A stretch of DNA of 64,000 bases from Leifsonia shinshuensis (GTDB lineage: Bacteria; Actinomycetota; Actinomycetes; Actinomycetales; Microbacteriaceae), in contig NZ_JAVDVK010000001.1 in assembly GCF_031456835.1 (NCBI RefSeq), positions 2,418,001-2,482,000 on the forward strand, in the 5' to 3' direction. The position numbers were made by a program, and so were the translations under genes. Numbering within the stretch: the first letter of the stretch is position 1; each line of letters begins with the position of its first letter. Of the stretch, positions 18,158 to 25,660 are shown in pieces. The notes below the pieces were generated by a model. The model ran no database searches and was not told the DNA's origin. It worked only from the letters and a program-made list of their open reading frames with translations.

Positions 18158-19413
18158 GAGTCGGCGGGGTCCGTCTGCACCTTCCGGGTGTCGGCGGGGT
18201 CGTTCTGGCGCCGGCTGGCGAACAGGAACGGGATGCCGATCAGCTCGACCACGCCTCCGATGACGAGCGACGTGCCGTAGCCCCAGAGGTCGGCAGCGCG
18301 TCCGAGCGCCGGCTGGATGAACACCCCGCCGAGACTGCCGAACAGGGAATCGAACGACAGAACGGTCGCACGCTGCTTCGAGGGGATCATGTCGTTCAGG
18401 TAGGCCTGACGGACCGGCCCAGCCACCGCGAACACGAACCCCCAGATCACGAGCAGGGCGACCGCGAGCCAGAAGAGGCTGGTCAGCCCGAGTGCCACGA
18501 GGACCAGGATGCTCGTCAGCGATGCCCCGATCACCGTCGTCGTGCGCTTGGCGAAGAGCAGCCGGATGCGTGAAGCGAGCACACCGCCCGCGACCTGCGC
18601 CAGGGACAGGATGGCCGCAGCCAATCCGGCGATCGAGTACGCGGTCTTGTCGCCGTAGAGCTCCAGCAGGTACGGCTGCAGCGCATAGAAGGCGTAGATG
18701 CCGACGCCGGACGCGAACGGCGCCGACAGGATCATCCAGCGCACCGACCGCTTGCGCAGCCCGTGATCGATCGACTGCTTCAGCACGTTCCGGGTCGCCG
18801 CGACGGGACCCATCGAGTGGTCGGGCGTGAAGCCCAGGTCTTTCATCGCGACGGCGGCGAACACCAGCATCACGACCAGGATCCCGGCCCTCAGCAGGAA
18901 CGGCACCCCGAGGTTGGTCGCCTGAGCGATGATGCCGCCGAGAACCGACCCGACGAACATCGAGATGCCGGTCACCACGAGCCCGCGCCCGAACACGGCC
19001 TCCAGGCTCCCGGAGTACTTGGCGAACGCCAGGGCGTCGACGAGCCATGCATCCACCGCGCCGGAGAAGAACGTGAAGCCGAGGCCCAGCAGGACCGACA
19101 CGATCGCCCACCAGACGAACGGCGCGTGCCAGAGCCACAGCATCCAGTACAGCCCGGTGGTGACGGACAGCGTGATCGTGCCCAGCAGGTACGACGCCTT
19201 CCGCCCGACCGTATCGGCGACGACGCCGGTCGGGATCTCGAAGATCACCATCCCGGCGGTGAAGAACGCGTTCGCGGCGAATGCCTCGAAGTTGGAGAGC
19301 CCGGCATCGAGCAGGAAGAGCGTGTTGATCCCCCAGATGAACGACGCGGCGAGCGTGTTGCCGAGCATCAGGGTCAGGTAGACGCGCTGCACCCTGCGGG
19401 CCGCGGGGTTCAT
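18136..19413 (-). CDS. MFS transporter
   Basis: 425 aa, about 12 transmembrane helices. The loop 2-3 motif GVVADTVGRKASYLLG matches the major facilitator signature G-x3-D-x-x-G-R-[RK]. A central cytoplasmic loop separates the two six-helix halves (GFTPDHSMGPVAATRN to RKRSVRW). The C-terminal tail is polar. No substrate can be assigned; overall style resembles drug/multidrug or sugar efflux members with an N-terminal ATG at 19413. It converges on tetR with a 22-bp overlap. Confidence 0.88.
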   Translation of the reverse strand: MNPAARRVQRVYLTLMLGNTLAASFIWGINTLFLLDAGLSNFEAFAANAFFTAGMVIFEIPTGVVADTVGRKASYLLGTITLSVTTGLYWMLWLWHAPFVWWAIVSVLLGLGFTFFSGAVDAWLVDALAFAKYSGSLEAVFGRGLVVTGISMFVGSVLGGIIAQATNLGVPFLLRAGILVVMLVFAAVAMKDLGFTPDHSMGPVAATRNVLKQSIDHGLRKRSVRWMILSAPFASGVGIYAFYALQPYLLELYGDKTAYSIAGLAAAILSLAQVAGGVLASRIRLLFAKRTTTVIGASLTSILVLVALGLTSLFWLAVALLVIWGFVFAVAGPVRQAYLNDMIPSKQRATVLSFDSLFGSLGGVFIQPALGRAADLWGYGTSLVIGGVVELIGIPFLFASRRQNDPADTRKVQTDPADSQPSPRT

Positions 19414-19499
19414 GACCCGCGACCGCTCGGGTTGGTCCGACTCGTCACCCCTGCATCATGGACCCGGAGAGGGGTGTGTGTGGCTACGGCATTCGGACA

Positions 19500-19513
19500 T
19501 CGAAGCGGTTCGA
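19500..19513. promoter_or_regulatory. Auxiliary LacI-type half-perfect operator
   Basis: TCGAAGCGGTTCGA differs at a single base from the perfect palindrome core at 19689-19704 (TCGAACCGGTTCGA) and lies 189 bp upstream of it. The pair could allow looping by one tetrameric LacI-family repressor. It is also 87 bp before the MFS start codon, so it may serve that gene. Confidence 0.5.
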
Positions 19514-19645
19514 CGAGACGACGTGCCGAGCCTCGATCAGCCCACGAGATGGTGGGAGTCGCTGTGCCCTTCGTCTCGGTCGCCCCCCGATTCGCGCAAT
19601 CCTCGGCATACTGCGGCATCGATTCGCACCTCGCGCGAAAAAACC

Positions 19646-19714
19646 TTGACGGAACATACGTGCCGGGTTTAGTTTTCAAACGTTAATTGTCGAACCGGTT
19701 CGACAGCTAACGTT
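19646..19714 (+). promoter_or_regulatory. Promoter with nested 36-bp LacI-type operator for the secreted glycosidase
   Basis: A -35 TTGACG (19646-19651), an 18-bp spacer and a -10-like TAGTTT (19670-19675) are followed immediately by a nested dyad. Its outer arms are AACGTTA / TAACGTT (19679-19685 and 19708-19714), each separated by 3 nt from the perfect 16-bp palindrome GTCGAACCGGTTCGAC (19689-19704), whose central CCGG resembles LacI/CcpA-class operators. The palindrome covers the expected transcription start, so a repressor bound there would block initiation. Confidence 0.7.
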
Positions 19715-19896
19715 CCCCGGCAGACTCCGACAGTCGCCGACGCGATGCAAGGGAGCATCCCACCATGAAGACCCTCTCCGATCACAGAGGAACTCCGCTC
19801 CGCCTGCGTCCGCCGGACGAAAGCCGGCAGCCCTCGTCCGCGCCTTCCGCGTGTGACGCGACGCCTGTCCCATCCTCGAAAAAACGGAGATCACGC

Positions 19897-22800
19897 ATGT
19901 CCATCCCATCAGCGGAACGGCGCACAGAGCCGAACCGCGGAGCGGAATCCTTCCGCACCTCACGGCGGCGAAGCCGGGCGCTTCGCTTCACCGCCGGTCT
20001 CGCCGGAACGGCGATCCTCGCCGCCGGCGGCGCCCTGACCGCGCTCCCCGCTCAGGCGGCCCCGACGGCCGCATCCACCCTCGTCGTGCACGCCGACCAG
20101 CCGTTCCGGCCGGTCAGCCACGTCGCGACCGGCTCGCTCTACGGGCTCGCCAACGCCACCACCCCCTCCGACAGCCTGGTGCAGGCGATCAAGCCGAACA
20201 CCTTCGTGATGATGCCCATCGGCGGGCACCAGCAGGGCTCGGGCGACATCGGCAAGACGTGGCAGAAGGCGGCGAACGCCGGCGCCAAGGTCGTCGACCG
20301 CCTCTCCGACTACTACGCGGGATGGCCGTACCAGTTCAGCTGGAGCAACTGGGATCAGGTCGTGACGGACCAGATCCAGCAGGTCAAAGCGTCCGGTATG
20401 ACCAACCTCGCCGCCTACGCGCCGTGGAACGAGGCCGACAACACGTGGCTCGCCTCCAACGGCACCTTCGAGGACTTCTGGACCCACACGTACCGCCTCA
20501 TCCGCAGCCTGGATGCGACCACGCCGATCCAGGGACCGAGCCTGTCCGACAACATCAGCGACATGCAGAACTTCCTGAACAACGCCGTCGCGACCAACAC
20601 CGTTCCCGACGTCCTCGCCTGGCACGAACTGGAGACCTCGTCCAAGATCGCCGGCGATGTCGCCAAGGTGCAGGCCATGGAGGACGCGCTGGGCATCCAG
20701 CGCCGCCCGATCGACATCGAGGAGTACGCCGCTCCCGCGGAGGTGGGCATCCCCGGCTCCCTCGTCGGCTACATCTCCAAGTTCGAGCGCCTCGGGATCC
20801 GGGACGCGGAGCTCGCCTTCTGGAACCAGTCCGGCGCCCTCGGCGACCTGCTGACCGGTCAGGGCGGCAGCCCGAACGGGGCGTACTGGCTCTACAAGTG
20901 GTACGCGGACATGAACGGCGACATGGTGACCACCACTCCGCCGGGCAACACCAACTTCGACGCGGCGGCCAGCGTCACCTCCGACAAGAAGGAGGTGGAC
21001 GTGATCACCGGCGGGACCTCCGGAACGGCCGGCATCACGGTCGCCGGACTGGACAAGCTCTCGCTGGGCTCGCAGGTGAACGTCAAGCTCGAGTACACGC
21101 CGTCCTACGGCCGCACGACAGCGGTGGCGGGACCGACCACGATCTCCAGCACCAACTACGCGGTCGGCGCCGACGGCTCCATCACCGTTCCCGTCGTGAT
21201 GAACCCGGCCTACGGTTACCACATCGTGGTCACCCCCGCGTCGGACAACACCACGGACCTGTCGGGCACCTACACGATCACCAACGTGAACAGCGGGCTC
21301 GCCCTCGACACGCAGGCGTCCGGCACGACCGCGGGAACCGCGGCCGTCCAGGCCACCCCCGCCGCCGGCGGCAGCAGCACCCAGACGTGGAAGTTCGTCG
21401 CTGCGGGCTCGGGCCTCTACAAGATCGTCAACCCGGCGACGGGTCTCGTCCTCGGGATCCAAGGCGGCGCGAGTGCGACGGGCACGCCCGCCGTGGTGTG
21501 GGGCGACAGCGGCACCGATGACCACCTCTGGCAGGCGGTGCCCGACGGGAAGGGCAACATCCGGCTCGCGAACTACGGCACCGGACTCGTCCTGGCCGTC
21601 GCCGGCATGAGCAAGGCATCCGGTGCGGGTGTCGTGGAATGGACGGACGGATCGTCGACCTCCGGCTGCACGGCGACCGGTGCGCGCCAGCCCGGGAAGA
21701 TCGGCTCGGCCTTGTCGTTCTGCAACACGACGGCGTACGCAACCCTCCCGACCGGATCGGTGAGCGGCCTCAGCGGCGACTACACCGTGTCGGCCTGGGT
21801 GAACCCGGCCAGCAACGCCTCGTGGCAGCGCCTGTTCGACATCGGTTCCAGCAGCAACGCCAGCATGTTCCTGACGCTGAACGATGGGACCGAGCTGCGT
21901 TACGCCATCACCACGAGCGGCGCCGGGGGCGAGCAGCGCCTCAACAGCAGCACGAAGACCCTGCCCCTGAACCAGTGGTCCCTGGTGACCGTCACGGTGG
22001 CAGGGACGACGGGCACGCTGTACGTGAACGGTCAGGTGGTCGCCACCAACTCCGCCATGACCATCCACCCCTCGGCGTTCGGCCAGAGCACGAAGAACTA
22101 CATCGGCAAATCGCAGTACGGCGGCGACCCCGCCCTGAATGCGACCGTCGACGACTTCAACATCTACAGCCGGGCACTGAGTGCGGCGGAGGTCGCCACG
22201 CTGGCCTCCGGGCAGGCGGGCAACGGCGACGTCGTCCACTACGCGTTCGATGAGACCGGCGGCGCGACGCTCGTCGACTCGTCGGGCAGTGGCCGCAACG
22301 GGACGGTCGTCCCCGGCAGCTCCTCGACGAACAACACGTCGGCCACGGATGCTGCGACCGCCGACCACTTCTGGACGCTGCACGCCGTCAGCGCGCCCAC
22401 CGCCCCCAGCGGTGTCGCGGCGACGGCCACATCCTCCGCGGTGACGGTCAGCTGGACGGTGCCGGCGGACAACGGCGGGACTCCGATCACCGGATACCGC
22501 ATCTATCGGCAGGGCACGACCGACCCGGTCGCGACCGTCGGCGGCGACGCGACATCAGCCTCCGTCACCGGGGTCTGGCCGGGTGACACCGCGACGTTCG
22601 CCGTCTCGGCGGTCAACGCGGTCGGTGAGAGCGCCGTCTCCGGCTGGAGCGCACCCGTCACCGTCCCGGACGGGTCGACCACCAAGCCGGGCCAGGCCGT
22701 TCTCTCGAACGACAACGGATGGGACACCGGGCTGAAGGACGGCGACTACAACGTCGTCATGAACCTGTGGTGGGGCGAGGAGGGATCGATCTACCGGCTC

Positions 22801-23259
22801 TACGAGAACGGCACGCTGATCGCCACCAAGCAGCTGACCTTCGGCGGCGTCGGCGCGCAGAGCGTCAGCATCCCGGTCCAGGGCAAGACGAACGGCACCT
22901 ACGTCTACACCGGCCAGCTCGTCAACGCCAACGGGACGACCGCGACCACCTCGACCACGGTCGCGGTGACGCAGGCGAACCCGGGCACCCCGGTGCTGAG
23001 CAACGACAACCGGAGCGGCGGCGGCACCTACACGGTCACTGCGAACATGTGGTGGGGCACCAACGCCACCTCCTACACGTTCTACGAGAACGGAGTGGTG
23101 GTCGGACAGGGCGCCCTGACCGCTGCGACGCCGAACGCGCAGACTGCCACCCTGGCGGTCGCGGGGAAGGACACGGGCACGTACGTGTACCGGGTCGACT
23201 TCACCAACGCGGCCGGCACGACCAGCAGCAAGACGATGACCGTCACGGTCACGAAGTAG
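19897..23259 (+). CDS. Secreted multidomain glycoside hydrolase (clan GH-A-like) with ricin, LamG, FN3 and Ig-like modules
   Basis: 1120 aa from the ATG at 19897 (GGAGA, 6-nt spacing). An in-frame ATG at 19765 also has a ribosome site but would give an ~80-residue n-region. Export signal: basic n-region, hydrophobic AGLAGTAILAAGGALTAL, cleavage near AQA-AP. The catalytic domain (about residues 55-445) reads like a GH39-like TIM barrel, with candidate acid/base E in APWNEAD (~178) and nucleophile E in DIEEYAAP (~274). Next comes a ricin-B-type lectin (~450-585), whose third repeat is interrupted by a LamG-like jelly roll (~590-810) and resumes at ADHFWTLHAV. Then follow a fibronectin III domain (~830-925) and two Ig-like repeats beginning VLSNDN with NLWWG / NMWWG. 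Probably attacks a plant or fungal polysaccharide; family number and substrate are not certain. Confidence 0.8.
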   Translation: MSIPSAERRTEPNRGAESFRTSRRRSRALRFTAGLAGTAILAAGGALTALPAQAAPTAASTLVVHADQPFRPVSHVATGSLYGLANATTPSDSLVQAIKPNTFVMMPIGGHQQGSGDIGKTWQKAANAGAKVVDRLSDYYAGWPYQFSWSNWDQVVTDQIQQVKASGMTNLAAYAPWNEADNTWLASNGTFEDFWTHTYRLIRSLDATTPIQGPSLSDNISDMQNFLNNAVATNTVPDVLAWHELETSSKIAGDVAKVQAMEDALGIQRRPIDIEEYAAPAEVGIPGSLVGYISKFERLGIRDAELAFWNQSGALGDLLTGQGGSPNGAYWLYKWYADMNGDMVTTTPPGNTNFDAAASVTSDKKEVDVITGGTSGTAGITVAGLDKLSLGSQVNVKLEYTPSYGRTTAVAGPTTISSTNYAVGADGSITVPVVMNPAYGYHIVVTPASDNTTDLSGTYTITNVNSGLALDTQASGTTAGTAAVQATPAAGGSSTQTWKFVAAGSGLYKIVNPATGLVLGIQGGASATGTPAVVWGDSGTDDHLWQAVPDGKGNIRLANYGTGLVLAVAGMSKASGAGVVEWTDGSSTSGCTATGARQPGKIGSALSFCNTTAYATLPTGSVSGLSGDYTVSAWVNPASNASWQRLFDIGSSSNASMFLTLNDGTELRYAITTSGAGGEQRLNSSTKTLPLNQWSLVTVTVAGTTGTLYVNGQVVATNSAMTIHPSAFGQSTKNYIGKSQYGGDPALNATVDDFNIYSRALSAAEVATLASGQAGNGDVVHYAFDETGGATLVDSSGSGRNGTVVPGSSSTNNTSATDAATADHFWTLHAVSAPTAPSGVAATATSSAVTVSWTVPADNGGTPITGYRIYRQGTTDPVATVGGDATSASVTGVWPGDTATFAVSAVNAVGESAVSGWSAPVTVPDGSTTKPGQAVLSNDNGWDTGLKDGDYNVVMNLWWGEEGSIYRLYENGTLIATKQLTFGGVGAQSVSIPVQGKTNGTYVYTGQLVNANGTTATTSTTVAVTQANPGTPVLSNDNRSGGGTYTVTANMWWGTNATSYTFYENGVVVGQGALTAATPNAQTATLAVAGKDTGTYVYRVDFTNAAGTTSSKTMTVTVTK

Positions 23260-23272
23260 TCACCGCTGGGAT

Positions 23273-23315
23273 GCGGGCGGAGTCCAGGTGGCTCCGCCCG
23301 CGTTCTGGGTTTTTG
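23273..23315 (+). terminator. Intrinsic terminator after the glycosidase gene
   Basis: A perfect 10-bp GC-rich stem GCGGGCGGAG / CTCCGCCCGC (23273-23282 and 23292-23301) with a 9-nt loop is followed by GTTCTGGGTTTTT. It lies 14 nt past the stop codon. Confidence 0.85.
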
Positions 23316-23318
23316 CGC

Positions 23319-23975
23319 CTATGTCCGGGCGCGCGGCCCTCTCGTGCGGGGCGGAGTGAGGTCGGGCGGTGTCAGCAATGCGTCAAGCCGCGCAAGCAGC
23401 GGCGCTAAGGCGGTCTCATCTTCGGTGTCGTACGCGAGCAGAGGACCCTCCACCGCCAGCGCCTCTCGCGCGTCATTGCCGAGTGTTGCGCGGAACTGCT
23501 CGGCACGCTGGCCGTCTGCGTGCCCCGGGTGGCGGTTCCCGTCCTGCTCGCGTCGAAAGAACCGTCGCGTCAGCGCGTCGGGAGAGGCGGTGCAGTGGAC
23601 CTGGATCGCGGTGAACCCGTACCGCTGCTGCCAAGCTCGCACCTTCGCGTCCTCATACGCCGGGTTGTAGGCAGCGTCGACGATGAACGAAGCGCCGGAT
23701 TGCAGGAGGAGTTCGATGGAGTAGTCCAGCAACGCGAAGCTCGCCCTGCCGAGCCTCTCCGACCATTGGACGTCCCCGACACCGAGGGTGTCGAACAGAC
23801 GCTCTTTGATGTCGTCCTTCGCCACGATGGGTAGGTGTCGCCGCTCCGAGATGATGTGGCTGAGCGTTGACTTGCCGGAGGCCGGCCGGCCCACCACGAA
23901 TATGACCGTCTGGTTGGCGGCTGCAGCCGTGAGGCCTTGCCTGGGATCGGGACGGAGCGTCGTCGGATCGGTCAC
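23319..23975 (-). CDS. P-loop kinase-like ATPase
   Basis: 218 aa from GTG at 23975. Walker A GRPASGKST (~residues 33-41), a following LPIVAKDDIKERLFD lid-like helix and a FIVDAAY strand (Walker B-like) match the AAA_33 / zeta-toxin-like small-molecule kinase group found in many bacterial genomes. The substrate is not identifiable. It diverges from the leader peptide of the tyrosyl-tRNA synthetase gene, leaving only 61 bp between the two start codons, so their promoters overlap. Confidence 0.8.
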   Translation of the reverse strand: MTDPTTLRPDPRQGLTAAAANQTVIFVVGRPASGKSTLSHIISERRHLPIVAKDDIKERLFDTLGVGDVQWSERLGRASFALLDYSIELLLQSGASFIVDAAYNPAYEDAKVRAWQQRYGFTAIQVHCTASPDALTRRFFRREQDGNRHPGHADGQRAEQFRATLGNDAREALAVEGPLLAYDTEDETALAPLLARLDALLTPPDLTPPRTRGPRART

Positions 23976-24023
23976 GGTCGGACTCTACTCGCGGTACCGG
24001 GCGCCTGGTCCGAACCGCCGTGC

Positions 24024-24029
24024 TACAGT
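24024..24029 (+). promoter_or_regulatory. -10 element of the synthetase leader transcript
   Basis: TACAGT lies 7 nt before the leader ATG, so the transcript would start at or within a base or two of that ATG, making the leader peptide leaderless (no ribosome site). A -35 consensus is not evident, which would fit an activator-dependent promoter. Confidence 0.45.
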
Positions 24030-24036
24030 TTCGCCC

Positions 24037-24093
24037 ATGATCGCGCGCGTACACGCATATCTCCCGGCTCTGGTCAGAGCCGGCGTCGTGTAG
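24037..24093 (+). CDS. 18-residue leader peptide upstream of tyrosyl-tRNA synthetase
   Basis: Short open frame MIARVHAYLPALVRAGVV, stop TAG. It contains a single tyrosine codon (TAT, 24058-24060) placed just before a perfect 9-bp hairpin (24064-24083) inside the coding sequence. Flanking bases 24043-24054 and 24088-24098 can also pair (11 bp with one bulge), so the whole leader folds when it is not translated. No Shine-Dalgarno precedes the ATG; translation would be leaderless. Position, size and the downstream terminator-like hairpin point to ribosome-mediated control of the synthetase gene. Confidence 0.65.
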   Translation: MIARVHAYLPALVRAGVV

Positions 24094-24168
24094 CGCGCGT
24101 TCCTAACTGGTCAGAGCCAAAGGCAAGGACATTCGTCCTTGCCTTTCGTGTATCCGCGGGAGGCTCTG
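24043..24168 (+). promoter_or_regulatory. Attenuator-like leader with mutually exclusive hairpins
   Basis: Strand 1 GGCTCTG (24066-24072) pairs with strand 2 CAGAGCC (24075-24081) inside the leader peptide gene. The 12-mer CTGGTCAGAGCC (24070-24081) is repeated exactly at 24107-24118, giving strand 3 (CAGAGCC, 24112-24118). A second GGCTCTG (24162-24168) can pair with strand 2 or 3 around the terminator hairpin. These alternatives cannot all form at once, the hallmark of a switch read by ribosome position. Confidence 0.65.
24119..24146 (+). terminator. Attenuator terminator-like hairpin before the synthetase gene
   Basis: Perfect 12-bp stem AAAGGCAAGGAC / GTCCTTGCCTTT with an ATTC tetraloop, 26 nt after the leader stop codon and 60 nt before the synthetase start. 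The T-run is short (three T within the stem end), so it may act as a weak intrinsic terminator. Confidence 0.6.
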
Positions 24169-24205
24169 GCCCGTCCACTCCTCTCGCCGCGTGGAGAGGA
24201 AACCC

Positions 24206-25417
24206 ATGTCTCGAGCAGATGAGATTCTCGAACCGATGTGGCGGACGATCGACTCGATCGTCGACGAGGAGGCGCTGCGGCGGCGGCTGGATGCGGGCGA
24301 ACGGCTGCGCATCAAGTACGGCGTCGATCTGACTGCGCCGGATCTGCACCTCGGGCACGCGGTCAACCTCTGGCTCATGCGCCACCTGCAGGATCAGGGG
24401 CACACCGTCGTCTTCCTCCTCGGAGACCTGACCACGCAGGTCGGCGACCCGACCGGCAAGAACGAGACCCGGCCCGTGCTCTCCCCCGACGCGATCGAGG
24501 CCAACGCGCAGGCGTTCCTCGACCAGGTCTCCATCGTGCTCGACACGGACCCCGCGGTCTTCGAAGTGCGCCGGAACTCCGAATGGTTCGGCCGCATGCC
24601 GATCTCCGAGCTGCTCGGCCTGTTCAGCATGACGACTCACGCGCAGCTGATGGCGAGGGACATGTTCCGCGAGCGGATCGCCGCCGGACGCGAGATCGCG
24701 CTGCACGAACTCGCCTACCCGGTGCTCCAGGGGTACGACAGCTTCGCCATGCGGAGCGACGTGACCATTGTGGGCTCCGATCAACTCTTCAACGAGATGA
24801 TGGGCCGCCAGTACCAGCAACGCCTCGGCATGCGCCCCCAGAGCATCATCACCACCGTGATCACCCCCGGCCTCGATGGCGGCCCCAAGCAGTCCATGTC
24901 GCTGGGCAACTACGTCGCGCTCACCGACACTCCGGCCGACAAGTTCGGCAAGATCATGAGCTTGAGCGATGACCTCGCCGGTGTCTGGGCCAGCGCGTAC
25001 ACGAGTCTCGACGACCGCGAGCTCGCCCGCATTCGCGAGGACGTGAAAGCCGGCGGCGAGGTGGCCCGAGACGCGAAGCTCACGATTGCGGGAGCGGTCG
25101 TCGAGCGGTACCACGGCACCGCAGCCGCCGCTCGGGAGCGCGAGGCGTTCCTGAACGTTTTTTCTGGTCGCGCCGATCCGAAGGACATCCGAGACGTCAC
25201 TATCTCTGATCGCGCGCTCACTGCGTTGGACCTGCTCGAAGCAGTCCGCCCTGACCTCAGCCGATCCGCACGCCGGCGCTTGCTCGCTCAGAACGCGGTT
25301 CGTGTCGACGGGCGACTGCTGGGTGACCCCAACGAGCAAGTCACCGTGACCGACGGGAGCATCATTCGATCTGGGAGGCGGGCCTGGGCGCGAGTCACGG
25401 TGCGCGCCGGGCGGTGA
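24206..25417 (+). CDS. tyrS: Tyrosyl-tRNA synthetase, KMSKS/TyrZ-like type
   Basis: 403 aa from the ATG at 24206, preceded by GGAGAGG with 6-nt spacing; an earlier in-frame GTG lies within that ribosome site. Class I synthetase: HIGH motif as HLGH (in DLTAPDLHLGHAVNLW), tyrosine-binding YPVLQGYDS and GSDQLFN, KMSKS-equivalent loop KQSMSLGN, and a C-terminal S4 RNA-binding domain (about residues 330-400). This type differs from the ~430-aa housekeeping TyrRS with FxPTAPSLHIG and KFGKS usual in actinobacteria, so it may be a second, inducible enzyme, as TyrZ is in Bacillus. Control by the leader region fits such a role. The left island boundary repeat begins 73 bp after its stop. Confidence 0.92.
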   Translation: MSRADEILEPMWRTIDSIVDEEALRRRLDAGERLRIKYGVDLTAPDLHLGHAVNLWLMRHLQDQGHTVVFLLGDLTTQVGDPTGKNETRPVLSPDAIEANAQAFLDQVSIVLDTDPAVFEVRRNSEWFGRMPISELLGLFSMTTHAQLMARDMFRERIAAGREIALHELAYPVLQGYDSFAMRSDVTIVGSDQLFNEMMGRQYQQRLGMRPQSIITTVITPGLDGGPKQSMSLGNYVALTDTPADKFGKIMSLSDDLAGVWASAYTSLDDRELARIREDVKAGGEVARDAKLTIAGAVVERYHGTAAAAREREAFLNVFSGRADPKDIRDVTISDRALTALDLLEAVRPDLSRSARRRLLAQNAVRVDGRLLGDPNEQVTVTDGSIIRSGRRAWARVTVRAGR

Positions 25418-25489
25418 GGACCGAACGCCACCGCTCCATCCGCGGCGTTTGCTTCCGGGGAAAACGCTCACAGTGACCTTGCCGGAGCA

Positions 25490-25518
25490 ATCGGCTGAGA
25501 CGAAGGGATTTGAACCCT
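25490..25518 (-). other. Left attachment-site repeat (attL/attR) of the tRNA-Ser island
   Basis: 29 bp matching the 3' end of tRNA-Ser(GCT) plus 5 nt beyond it (30718-30746), with two mismatches and in the same orientation. The flanking minus-strand sequence up to ~25600 retains tRNA-like pieces (GGCCTAGT of the D-loop, an almost pairing acceptor TGAGAGG / CGTCTCA) but no 7-nt anticodon loop, so it is a remnant, not a functional tRNA. Confidence 0.75.
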
Positions 25519-25660
25519 GACGGCACTCCTAAAGTCGCATTTCGGCGCCCAGAAAATCGCGGAATCTCGCGTCTCTGCAATGACTAGGCCGCCTCTCAGC
25601 TGACCATGGTTGTGAGGTTGTTGTGGGGGCTGAAGCCGTCACCAACCGAGCATCCGGGAG

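Noticed and set aside
19765-19896. Upstream ATG (19765) as the start of the glycosidase
   Set aside because: Would place ~80 mostly charged residues before the signal-peptide hydrophobic core; 19897 has a good ribosome site and normal signal length. The upstream start cannot be fully excluded.
25497-25600. Functional tRNA gene at the left island border
   Set aside because: No 5-bp stem with 7-nt anticodon loop can be drawn and the T-stem and acceptor contain mismatches.
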